This document shows, in pieces, positions 56,847 to 64,000 of a stretch of DNA of 64,000 nucleotides. Under the pieces are notes generated by a model. The model did no database searches and was not told where the DNA came from. It saw only the letters and a program-made list of their open reading frames with translations. The DNA lies in the NCBI RefSeq assembly GCF_000348985.1, contig NC_035931.1:1-64000 (forward strand), given 5' to 3'. How positions within the stretch are numbered: position 1 is the first letter of the stretch; the number at the start of each line of letters is the position of its first letter. The translations under genes and the position numbers were made by a program. The stretch comes from Huiozyma naganishii CBS 8797. Lineage: Eukaryota; Ascomycota; Saccharomycetes; Saccharomycetales; Saccharomycetaceae.

Positions 56847-58169
56847 ATGAAGAATAGTCTCGCGGAGACAACAAAGAGGAGGCTTCCAGACGACGATGAG
56901 GGGACATCCAAGGTGGATAAACGAGTTAACCAAGACTACAAGAGATCGAGGGATCTGAATTGCGTTATAGTAAGGAATTTACCCAAAAGTTCCAACCAGC
57001 ACAAAATAAGGAAGCTATTCCAGGATTGTGGTGAGATTAAGCACATCGATGTGTGTGAATCTGAGGATAAGACAACCAGGATATCTAAAATAGAATTTTG
57101 CAATTACGACGAGACTCTAAGTGCGCTAACAAAAACTTTAAAGCAAGTCGGAGCAAAACGTATTGAGGTCTCGATCTACAAAGATAGCACCTTATGGATA
57201 ACAAACTTCCCGCCCGGTTACACTGCAGTAGATATAAAACTGCTGTTTTCTGAACTTAACAAATCTGTCCTTTCTGTAAGGTTACCGTCCTTAAGATTTA
57301 ACGCAAACAGACGGTTCGCATACGTTGATTTGTTGTGTCCTGAAGATGCTCAATATTGCATCAGTGCATTAAATGGGAAAGATATCGATGGGTACTCCCT
57401 TGTAATAAAGGTTTCGAACCCGTTGGAGAGGACGAAAAGAACAGACGCGGCCGTTGTAGAGAGAAGAGAAATATTTGTCAGAAACTTGGATGCGCAGACG
57501 ATCACCGAGGAGCAATTGAGACTGGCGTTTGCTGGGTTTGGTAGCATTGAAGGTATTCGTATTCCAAAGGGCCCTGATCATGAAACATCCGGGGATTTGA
57601 AGAATGCCTGTGCATTCATAACGTACAAGATTCACGAGGAGGCCCTTGCTGCTGTATCATTGAACAACACTGACCTGAACGGAAGGACTATAACAGTTGC
57701 GCTGGCAGATCGCAAGTCGTACTTGGAACGGCAGGAAATCAAACACATCCTCAACAATAGCAACAGCGGTAGATCTCTCAATATCTTTTCGTTATACCCA
57801 CTGTCAGACAGGGTATCCAAAGAACAAATCAGGATTCTTCTGAAAGATAGTTGTTCTGTAGAGACAGAGAGCATAAAAGATATATTCCTTGTCACCGATT
57901 TGAAAGGTGCATTGGTAGATTGCAATGATGATAAAGTAGCGGCTAAGTGTATTATGAAGCTTGATAACACAACGTTTCAAAACAAAACTATCAACTGTGG
58001 TTCAGTGAACGACTTGAAAAACAGCGGGAGAGGGAAACCTACTCGTCATCAAAGACCAGCTCTGTTGGAAGTGAGACCACAGACAGTTACGGAAACGAAA
58101 AATGAAGAGCCAGTCTCTAAGCCCCAGATGTCCAACGATGATTTTAGAAAAATGTTTCTGGGGAAATGA
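56847..58169 (+). CDS. PRP24: U6 snRNP recycling factor, RRM protein
   Basis: A 440-residue product (S. cerevisiae Prp24: 444). Prp24 anneals U4 with U6 snRNA during spliceosome recycling. Four RRMs can be traced: residues about 30-105 (NCVIVRNLPKSSNQHKIRKLFQDCG), 110-185 (LWITNFPPGYTAVDIKLLF, RFAYVDL), 205-285 (EIFVRNLDAQTITEEQLRLAFAGFG, CAFITY) and a divergent fourth at about 305-380. The C-terminal DDFRKMFLGK matches the conserved last residues of Prp24 that bind Lsm proteins. Divergent from TMA23, convergent with PPA2. Confidence 0.93.
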   Translation: MKNSLAETTKRRLPDDDEGTSKVDKRVNQDYKRSRDLNCVIVRNLPKSSNQHKIRKLFQDCGEIKHIDVCESEDKTTRISKIEFCNYDETLSALTKTLKQVGAKRIEVSIYKDSTLWITNFPPGYTAVDIKLLFSELNKSVLSVRLPSLRFNANRRFAYVDLLCPEDAQYCISALNGKDIDGYSLVIKVSNPLERTKRTDAAVVERREIFVRNLDAQTITEEQLRLAFAGFGSIEGIRIPKGPDHETSGDLKNACAFITYKIHEEALAAVSLNNTDLNGRTITVALADRKSYLERQEIKHILNNSNSGRSLNIFSLYPLSDRVSKEQIRILLKDSCSVETESIKDIFLVTDLKGALVDCNDDKVAAKCIMKLDNTTFQNKTINCGSVNDLKNSGRGKPTRHQRPALLEVRPQTVTETKNEEPVSKPQMSNDDFRKMFLGK

Positions 58170-58216
58170 GACAGACAAACCATTATTATATACAGGTAAA
58201 TGTTTAAGAACGTACA

Positions 58217-59113
58217 TCAATTGGCCAGCTTCCCGTTTTTAATAAAAAACCATTTATCAACCTCATTAGGAATCCCCACTGGTTCATGAAAGTCGTCATC
58301 TAGAGTCACTCCCTCGCCAGCTCTGCGGGTGCACGGCAAATCATTCACTTTAGTATCAAGATTATTACAAACTAGTTTTGACCACGCGTCGTGGCACTCC
58401 CTAATAACACCCATTGTATGCTCTGCATCACAATATTGTCCATTGAGAGCAAATTTATTCTCTGGTTTCCCGCTAGGAATCTTGTAATTTTGTAACCATT
58501 CTCTTGTTGCTTCAAGCAACTTAGGCATGTACGTTTCCACATCATGTAGACTATCTATCTTTGTAAAAAGGGGATCTTTCTCGTTAATTACTATGACCTT
58601 CCAATCGAGCTCATCATCGTCAATGAGCGCTATTGATCCCAATACTTTGACTCTTGCGATAGTACCCGTGGGCAATATAGCGGACCCTATCTCGCAACAA
58701 TCAATAGGATCATTGTCACCTTTAAGGCCATCAAGACCGCCTGTTGGATCTTCCCAAGTCTGCGGGATTGCCCCGTAATTATGGATGTATCCCTTAAATG
58801 GGAACAAATTGTTTACAAACCTAGCTTTCCCCTTCTTCGAGTCCTGCATAATCGGGTTAAAATCTTGCTCTTTGGACACCTCAAACTTTGCATTGGACCA
58901 CCGAGGAATCTCCACAAGCATATTGACTGTATTCCCACTGATACCGATAGGCAAATCGTGGAACCATGATCCAAGCTCGCCATTAGGCATCTTAAGGTAC
59001 TGCCTATAGTTAAGGGAGAACTTGGCCCCTCGGGAAACCGTGGAAAAAGATGCCTCTCTTTGTAAGTGTGAGCGAAGTACCGATAATCGCCTAAAGGCTT
59101 GTCGTTGCAACAT
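58217..59113 (-). CDS. PPA2: Mitochondrial inorganic pyrophosphatase
   Basis: A 298-residue product (S. cerevisiae Ppa2: 310). It hydrolyses pyrophosphate to phosphate in the mitochondrial matrix, and loss removes mitochondrial DNA function in S. cerevisiae. A basic N-terminal presequence (MLQRQAFRRLSVLRSHLQRE) precedes the family I pyrophosphatase fold. The metal-binding motif GDNDPIDCCEIG holds the conserved aspartates. Other conserved parts are PRWSNAKFEVS, PFKGYIHNYGAIPQTWEDP and DDELDWKVIVINEKDP. The start overlaps the 5' region of the next gene, with about 100 bases between the two ATGs. Confidence 0.95.
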   Translation of the reverse strand: MLQRQAFRRLSVLRSHLQREASFSTVSRGAKFSLNYRQYLKMPNGELGSWFHDLPIGISGNTVNMLVEIPRWSNAKFEVSKEQDFNPIMQDSKKGKARFVNNLFPFKGYIHNYGAIPQTWEDPTGGLDGLKGDNDPIDCCEIGSAILPTGTIARVKVLGSIALIDDDELDWKVIVINEKDPLFTKIDSLHDVETYMPKLLEATREWLQNYKIPSGKPENKFALNGQYCDAEHTMGVIRECHDAWSKLVCNNLDTKVNDLPCTRRAGEGVTLDDDFHEPVGIPNEVDKWFFIKNGKLAN

Positions 59114-59215
59114 GGTGCATGTATTGTACTTCTTTTACTGCCGAACCAACAGAGCTATTGGCAACTTCCTTCATTGAAAGCCTCATCGATTTTTCTCAAC
59201 TTTCATTTTAAGTTG

Positions 59216-60682
59216 ATGATTGTTCCAACAGATGGTGCAAACGAAGATCCTCGCCTCTTTGTTGACCTGATGGAGCATACCCCAGTTAGGAGATGGTGCA
59301 GCCTAGATGGGAGGGCATTGGAACCAAAGTTGAGTATCCTGCAGGTGAAAAAACTGCATGTATACGACTTCGATAACACTCTTTTCCGGTCACCGAATCC
59401 CAACGAAGCGCTCTACACTTCGCGACTCTACGGTAGTGTAATGCAGCCAGACACTCCGCAGAACGTTGGGGGATGGTGGGACAATCCGTATCCGTTAGAA
59501 GTTGCAGCAAAATTACTGGAGAGCTCAGATGATCCCTATCTGTATTGGAATAAGCGTATGTTGAATTTGGCTGCGTTATCCAATTCCTCGCCAGATACGT
59601 TATCCATTATACTGACAGGAAGGAAAGAGAACCGTTTCAAAGATGTGTTTCAGGATATTCTGGCGATAACACTGGATAAATTCCCTGAGTTGGAAATAAG
59701 TTTAAGATTCAACGCTGTATGTTTGAAGAAGTTTAGGAAACTTGATAAGAAACGTGACATTAAGACTCTATCCACGCTCAAATATAAGACAGACCTGCTG
59801 GAAGATTTTTTGAAGACGTACCACAAGATAGAGGAAGTTACGATTTACGACGATCGGATTAATCAGGTCAATTCATTCAAAAGCTTTTTCAGTAAGAACG
59901 CAAACAAGAAGAAATGGCCCCAATTGAAACAGTGGTTTATCGTCCCCGTACCGCCTGAATGCAGTTTCCTACCTGTCCCATTGGAGGTTAAGTTTATTCA
60001 GTATCTTATTAGTGAGCACAACAAATCTTTGACAAATACGCGGAAAGAAAAGAGGTACTCCCTTCTTTGGACGCATAAGCGACTGGCGTATGGCCTCCGA
60101 TTACGAGACCAGATATCCTTGTTGAGTGAGACGGTGGCTCACCTTAAGAACACCGTGTACAAAAACGGTCAAGACCTTCAGATCAAAAACTTGGCCAATA
60201 AATCTCTGTCGATCCCCATCACAAAACTTCGTGAGTTTATTTGGAAGCAACATATCAATGATTGGAAGGGCAATCTTAAATTAAATGGTGGGAAAGATAT
60301 CTCTGCGTTTCTTACCATCTTGCAAAAATTCTACGACAATCCCTCCTTGACATTTGAGTTCGATTTCTGTTTGCATGAGATTGGGATCGAGACTCTAGAC
60401 GTGGTTGACAACGATGGCCCAGTGAGTTTGAACCTATACTTATCGATGACCCCCACGGGCAAGAACAAGGAAAGCTTCTACACGGTGTTCAACCGGTACT
60501 TGGTTTTACCGCCCATTGACACGATCGCGACGCCGGTAGTTCGCAATGTCAACGCTATTATCAACGAGATTCCTGAGAATCCTGACATCGTATGGAAGCG
60601 GTACACTGGTCCACCGATCAAAATCACGACCACGTTGCAAGCTACGGCTCAGATGTCTACGTATATCATACGAGATCGTTAG
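59216..60682 (+). CDS. HAD-like / RNA-repair-like protein of unknown function (YMR265C type)
   Basis: A 488-residue product (S. cerevisiae YMR265C: 461). Near the N-terminus VKKLHVYDFDNTLFRSPNPN carries a DxDxT-type aspartate motif of the haloacid-dehalogenase fold, followed by LTGRKENRF and EEVTIYDDRINQVNSF, consistent with a HAD-like 'Swiss Army Knife' domain seen in fungal proteins linked to RNA repair. The C-terminal half has no recognised domain. Function is not established in any yeast, as far as I know. The ATG at 59216 is chosen: the frame extends 5' across the shared promoter only from a non-ATG. A PAC-like CTCATCGA lies at 59182-59189. Confidence 0.85.
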   Translation: MIVPTDGANEDPRLFVDLMEHTPVRRWCSLDGRALEPKLSILQVKKLHVYDFDNTLFRSPNPNEALYTSRLYGSVMQPDTPQNVGGWWDNPYPLEVAAKLLESSDDPYLYWNKRMLNLAALSNSSPDTLSIILTGRKENRFKDVFQDILAITLDKFPELEISLRFNAVCLKKFRKLDKKRDIKTLSTLKYKTDLLEDFLKTYHKIEEVTIYDDRINQVNSFKSFFSKNANKKKWPQLKQWFIVPVPPECSFLPVPLEVKFIQYLISEHNKSLTNTRKEKRYSLLWTHKRLAYGLRLRDQISLLSETVAHLKNTVYKNGQDLQIKNLANKSLSIPITKLREFIWKQHINDWKGNLKLNGGKDISAFLTILQKFYDNPSLTFEFDFCLHEIGIETLDVVDNDGPVSLNLYLSMTPTGKNKESFYTVFNRYLVLPPIDTIATPVVRNVNAIINEIPENPDIVWKRYTGPPIKITTTLQATAQMSTYIIRDR

Positions 60683-60773
60683 ATGGCGGCGGTGGCCGTG
60701 GAGCCCTTGCGGAGTGTCGTATGTGTCTTGTGAAAGGGCGTATATATATTGCATATATGTATGTGTGAGTGCG

Positions 60774-61343
60774 TTAGTCTATTAGAGATGCGAGTTGCTT
60801 ATCGGACTGCAAAGTCTGTTTCATGGTCTGTCTTGCCTTCCACACCATGTACCTCTTTCTCTGTTTCAAGTCGAGTTCGTTGAAGGGCACGTTTTCGTCG
60901 AACTGGTCCGAGTCGTGGACGTCGAACTTGACCATGAGGTTGTCCGGCTTGATGTTGGATCTTTTCCTCGGGTCCGAGGAGGTCCCGCTTCCCGGTTGAA
61001 CCCCGCGGTCCGTCTGTGGTTGCGCCTGGACAGGGAACTCGCCGTTGAAGTATCTCTCCACGACGGTCTCGACGGACCCCTGGTTCTGGTTCAGTGCTGC
61101 TCTGATCTGATCCGGGGACATACTGGTGGCCACGGCCTGCACTCTTTGGACCTGTACCTCTAGTGCCCTTGCGGAGGCACGGTTTGCTCTGTCCCTACCT
61201 GCCGCGACGTTTGCGTTCGTTGCCGGTTGTTGGTCTGTTGCGAGCCTTTTAGTCGACGGGTGAGATTCCGAGCTGTTGAGGAACCATTTCACGACGAGGA
61301 ACCCTACTACGAACGTAATAGCTGCTGTCAAGGCAGAGTTCAT
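60774..61343 (-). CDS. CUE1: ER membrane recruiter of the ubiquitin-conjugating enzyme Ubc7
   Basis: A 189-residue product (S. cerevisiae Cue1: 203). A single N-terminal transmembrane helix (residues about 5-22) anchors it in the ER. The CUE domain lies at about 65-110 (VQRVQAVATSMSPDQIRAALNQ, VETVVERYFNGEFP). The C-terminal Ubc7-binding region spans the last 55 residues (FNELDLKQRKRYMVWKARQ). It recruits and activates Ubc7 for ER-associated degradation. Convergent with the YMR265C-type gene and upstream tandem with SAP30, as in YMR264W-YMR263W. Confidence 0.9.
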   Translation of the reverse strand: MNSALTAAITFVVGFLVVKWFLNSSESHPSTKRLATDQQPATNANVAAGRDRANRASARALEVQVQRVQAVATSMSPDQIRAALNQNQGSVETVVERYFNGEFPVQAQPQTDRGVQPGSGTSSDPRKRSNIKPDNLMVKFDVHDSDQFDENVPFNELDLKQRKRYMVWKARQTMKQTLQSDKQLASLID

Positions 61344-61500
61344 TCTTGGTACTGTCGAAAGGGAGGAGGGATCACTTGTTCGATGTTACTTGAGTTTCTA
61401 AGAGTGCAACGAGTTTTGATTAGTGAATAATATAATATGTAATAGCAGAGTGTGTGGTATGTATAGTAGACGTGTAGATGTAGGTTCCGGAGCGCTGGGG

Positions 61501-62043
61501 TCACTTCTTGAACTCCATTTTGAACTTCTTGTTCTGGTTCTTGACTTTGTAAATGAAATGTGAAATCAGGTCCTGCTCTTTGGCCTGGTATGCGGTGAAG
61601 TGTCTCTGACAAGCGGATGCGAGGACTGCCTTCTGTACTCGTGGGCCTCTCGGGTCGGCCTTGTCCCTCTTGTAGGAGAAAGTCTTCTCCCCGAGGGGCG
61701 ATCCGAGGAGGTACCCAGCCATAGTGAGGTTATCCGCGACGTCCAACTCAAAGGTGTCTCTATACTTTCTGAGGAACTCGTCCGAGTACCTCTCGAAGTC
61801 GAGTGGTTGACCGGGCCCGTTGTTCCCCTGAGCGAGCCTTGGGTGGTTGTTCGTGATGTGCGTGCGCACGAGGTCCCTCAGGTACTGCTGCTGTGCGGAT
61901 GTGAGTTTGTTTGCGCCGTTGCCATTGGTGTTTGCCGAGGCGTTTGCAGGGGTGTTAGCAGGACCGTTACTGTTCCCACCCCGCTGCTGTTTCGAGGGTC
62001 CCGTTGCTCTTGATTCGGACTCGCTGTTGGAGTGGCGTGCCAT
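61501..62043 (-). CDS. SAP30: Sin3-Rpd3 histone deacetylase complex subunit
   Basis: A 180-residue product (S. cerevisiae Sap30: 201). It belongs to the large Rpd3 deacetylase complex that represses transcription and affects silencing. The Sin3-binding region covers residues about 40-100 (QQYLRDLVRTHITNNHPRL, LDFERYSDEFLRKYRDTFEL), and the C-terminal basic helix (HFIYKVKNQNKKFKMEFKK) is conserved. The N-terminal 40 residues are Asn/Ala/Gly-rich. No zinc-binding N-terminal domain of the animal Sap30 type is present, as usual for yeasts. Confidence 0.92.
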   Translation of the reverse strand: MARHSNSESESRATGPSKQQRGGNSNGPANTPANASANTNGNGANKLTSAQQQYLRDLVRTHITNNHPRLAQGNNGPGQPLDFERYSDEFLRKYRDTFELDVADNLTMAGYLLGSPLGEKTFSYKRDKADPRGPRVQKAVLASACQRHFTAYQAKEQDLISHFIYKVKNQNKKFKMEFKK

Positions 62044-62151
62044 TGCTTGGTGGAGTTGTGTCGCGCAGTTCCTGTTGCACCTTCAGTCAAGAGAGTGTAG
62101 TGTTTAAAAAGAGATGCAGTTGTAGATAAGATATACAGAGGTATATGTGGG

Positions 62152-63069
62152 CTACACGATGTTGTAGAAGGTGTTGTAGTTGTTGCGGATGGTTCTGCTG
62201 AGCAGTGACGGGTCCTCTCCCAGCTGGCTAGCGAGCCATTGAATTGTCTCTGCGAGGGAAGCGTCTGCCTCGGCGATTGTCTCTTCGCGGGAGGGATCCA
62301 AGAACAGATCCGTCTCTACGAGGAGGGAACTGCGCGGTACACGGGTGTAATCGAGTCTGCGTGATACTCCAGGGCCTACACTCACGTACAGTTGTTCCCC
62401 CGGGAACGACACGGTCCAATGGGTCTGTAGGAATTGTAAAGACCCACTGTACGAATGCAACATGACGCGCACGTTGCTCCCCTGGAGCACTCTTGTACAG
62501 CACTCCCACGCGAGTTGCTGGCATCTCACGACGTGGAGGGACACTGGCAGTGAGTGTGTGCGGGCGTAGAGAAGACAGTGTTCCAATACGGCCGTCTGGT
62601 GTGCGATATCAACACGGTACGTGTGATTGTGGAGATGAAGCCGTCGCGCCCTATCGAGCCCGACCTCACCGACGCAGACCGGCCCGCTACTAGTGCTGCC
62701 GCTACCACTGTCAAGTGACAGTGGAAGTAGTAGTCTCAACGGTGCGGGATCTGGCAACTCGTCAATCACTCCCTGGGGAAGCACCTCTGCCCCCGCCTCT
62801 GCCCCCTGCGGTTGCAAGACCCGCTCGTAGTGTTCACGTTTACTCTGTGGCCCAGCTGCGCCGCAGTACACCGTGTGAGCCTCCCAGGGATGCACCCCCA
62901 AGCCGTACCTCCAGTGTCCTCCAGCAACAAGAGCCATGTCCCTGGGCCCTGTTGCCATCACTACCCTCGGGACCCCGCCACCCCCGCCATCGCCCCCGCC
63001 ATCACCACCCCAGTGACAGTGCGCGTCGCACAGCACCCCGCCGTCAACGGCGCCCCGTCCCAGTTCCAT
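62152..63069 (-). CDS. TatD-type metal-dependent hydrolase (YMR262W type)
   Basis: A 305-residue amidohydrolase-superfamily protein (S. cerevisiae YMR262W: 313). Metal-binding motifs run in order: LCDAHCHWG (HxH), VGEVGLDRAR (Glu), LPVSLHVVRCQ (His), VMLHSYSGSLQF (His) and LLVETDLFL (Asp). TatD proteins are Mg-dependent 3'-5' DNases, but this yeast subgroup has not been characterised in detail. A Gly/Asp-rich insertion follows the first motif. The ATG at 63069 is chosen; upstream codons in the same frame run through a (TA)n tract shared with the TSL1 promoter. Confidence 0.88.
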   Translation of the reverse strand: MELGRGAVDGGVLCDAHCHWGGDGGGDGGGGGVPRVVMATGPRDMALVAGGHWRYGLGVHPWEAHTVYCGAAGPQSKREHYERVLQPQGAEAGAEVLPQGVIDELPDPAPLRLLLPLSLDSGSGSTSSGPVCVGEVGLDRARRLHLHNHTYRVDIAHQTAVLEHCLLYARTHSLPVSLHVVRCQQLAWECCTRVLQGSNVRVMLHSYSGSLQFLQTHWTVSFPGEQLYVSVGPGVSRRLDYTRVPRSSLLVETDLFLDPSREETIAEADASLAETIQWLASQLGEDPSLLSRTIRNNYNTFYNIV

Positions 63070-63133
63070 CCGACTCCCTGTAGCGACGCGGGGGTCAGAT
63101 CGAGGGGTTGCTTCTTTTGGAATGTGTCGTGTG

Positions 63134-63151
63134 TATATATATATATATATA
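63134..63151. promoter_or_regulatory. (TA)9 tract, TATA region of TSL1, next to a G9 run
   Basis: Nine TA units, 95-112 bases upstream of the TSL1 ATG, followed by nine G at 63154-63162. It is the only TATA-like element in the 176-bp divergent promoter. The dinucleotide tract may vary in length. Confidence 0.6.
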
Positions 63152-63245
63152 GTGGGGGGGGGAAGGTGGCGGTTGTTGCTTCCATTCCTCTTCCTCTCTG
63201 CTGCTGCTGGTAGATCGGTATACAGATACACATACGGACAGGGCG

Positions 63246-64000
63246 ATGACGATTATTGTAGCGTCGCTGTTCCTGCCATACCAGCCGCAGTTTGAAGTCG
63301 ATGACGACGAGTTGTTGCAAACGCTGGACGATTCCGTGGTCGATATCGACCCTGAACAGCTCACGCGGTTGCGGTCTGCGTCGCCAGCGCTCAATCAAGA
63401 CATCAGGAACAAGTCCCAGGACTCGCTGTTGGAGAACTACACTCTGCCCAGGATCAAATCTGCCACGGCGATTGACCAGCTTATGTCCTCGGATGAGTTT
63501 ATGAAGAATCTGACGGCAAACGCTTCCAATGCTAACACTCCAAAGCATCGCAAACCGTTTTACAGGATTGGTGGAGCTTCAGCTGCTCCTGGTGCTGGCG
63601 CTGGGTCCCAGCAGCAGCCCCTGCAACAACCCGTCCCAGGGAATGCAGCGAAGAATTCATCCGTGGAGAACTTCTTCTCCGCGTACAATTCAAACAGCGC
63701 CACTTCGCTGATGGATTTGCCTCAGGGTGGGAACCCACACGCCCCCTTGGGGATCGCAGCGCCAGTGGCGGCTCCACCGGGGGACTCCACGGCTAGTCTG
63801 CTCAAAAACGTCAACAGATCTTTGCTCAAACACTCCATCCTCAACAAACACTCGATGTCATCGGGGAACGTGCCCACGCTCAAGGACGGCAGACCGCCCA
63901 CGATCGTCACCCCGAGATCCAGGGCCGCACAGCAGCCCCAGCAGCGCAGACCTCCTTCTCAGCCGGCTCAAACACAACCGCAAAAGAAAGTCGGTGACGA
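63246..64000 (+). CDS. TSL1: Trehalose-6-phosphate synthase/phosphatase regulatory subunit, 5' part
   Basis: First 251 codons of a protein of about 1050-1100 residues, cut by the window edge. MTIIVASLFLPYQPQFEVDD is the signature start of Tsl1/Tps3, the regulatory subunits of the trehalose synthase complex with Tps1 and Tps2. SSDEFMKNLTANAS, SVENFFSAYN, ASLLKNVNRSLLKHS and TIVTPRSRA match the N-terminal regulatory region and look more like Tsl1 than Tps3. By position, beside the TatD-type gene, it occupies the TPS3 locus of S. cerevisiae. The synthase- and phosphatase-like domains lie beyond the window. Confidence 0.9.
   Translation, partial: MTIIVASLFLPYQPQFEVDDDELLQTLDDSVVDIDPEQLTRLRSASPALNQDIRNKSQDSLLENYTLPRIKSATAIDQLMSSDEFMKNLTANASNANTPKHRKPFYRIGGASAAPGAGAGSQQQPLQQPVPGNAAKNSSVENFFSAYNSNSATSLMDLPQGGNPHAPLGIAAPVAAPPGDSTASLLKNVNRSLLKHSILNKHSMSSGNVPTLKDGRPPTIVTPRSRAAQQPQQRRPPSQPAQTQPQKKVGD

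Overview
The window is nuclear DNA of a budding yeast of the family Saccharomycetaceae. The genes are intron-free, compact and closely similar to Saccharomyces cerevisiae proteins. Gene order follows two blocks of S. cerevisiae chromosome XIII: YML086 to YML099 (bases 8.6-28.7 kb) and YMR283 to YMR261 (29.0 kb to the right edge). Genes that a non-duplicated genome would carry between these (COQ5, URA5, SEC65, NUP188, CAC2, VAN1, TAF8, GIM5, RAD10, VPS9, TAF13) are absent. That points to a post-whole-genome-duplication lineage that resolved its duplicates differently from S. cerevisiae. Base composition looks well above that of S. cerevisiae, and the left end carries Hyr/Iff-type adhesins. A GC-rich Kazachstania (for example K. 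naganishii) or a Nakaseomyces relative would fit, but species identity is inference.

Layout. 1-8.6 kb: gene-poor, subtelomere-like, with two related cell-wall adhesin genes arranged tail to tail. The left copy is a frameshifted, stalk-less remnant. The right copy stops at a TAG directly before what looks like its GPI-anchor tail. Two runs of N lie here. 8.6-13.7 kb: ALO1, a PGA3/AIM33-type cytochrome b5 reductase, and UFO1. 14.3-28.7 kb: ERG13, RPM2, PRE8, UTP14, an asparagine-synthetase-domain protein (YML096W type) and ARG81. 29.0-51.4 kb: RIT1, AEP2, GPI12, CAT8, an ATR1-family transporter, PRM15/PGM3, FCP1, DSK2, BUL1, RCE1 and SCS7. 52.0 kb: a tRNA-Gln(CUG) gene matching CDC65. 52.7-64 kb: an extra Old Yellow Enzyme gene, RRN9, TMA23, PRP24, PPA2, a YMR265C-type HAD-like protein, CUE1, SAP30, a TatD-type hydrolase and the first 251 codons of TSL1/TPS3.

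There are no operons. The genes are housekeeping functions: sterol and erythroascorbate synthesis, GPI and CAAX processing, ribosome biogenesis, mitochondrial RNA work, ubiquitin biology and carbon/arginine regulation. Several promoters carry recognisable yeast motifs: a PACE-like site before PRE8, PAC plus RRPE before UTP14 and TMA23, three CACGTG boxes between GPI12 and CAT8, and X-box-like palindromes before the ATR1-family gene.

The observations most worth a second look are these: an SCS7 cytochrome b5 domain in which the HPGG heme motif reads RPEK; an Old Yellow Enzyme with Asn194 and Tyr196 (OYE1 numbering) replaced by Thr and Phe; the two damaged adhesin genes; a perfect 20-bp inverted repeat upstream of ARG81; and gene-order evidence for an inversion of the RIT1-TSL1 block. 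I did not find a wholly new multi-gene system.
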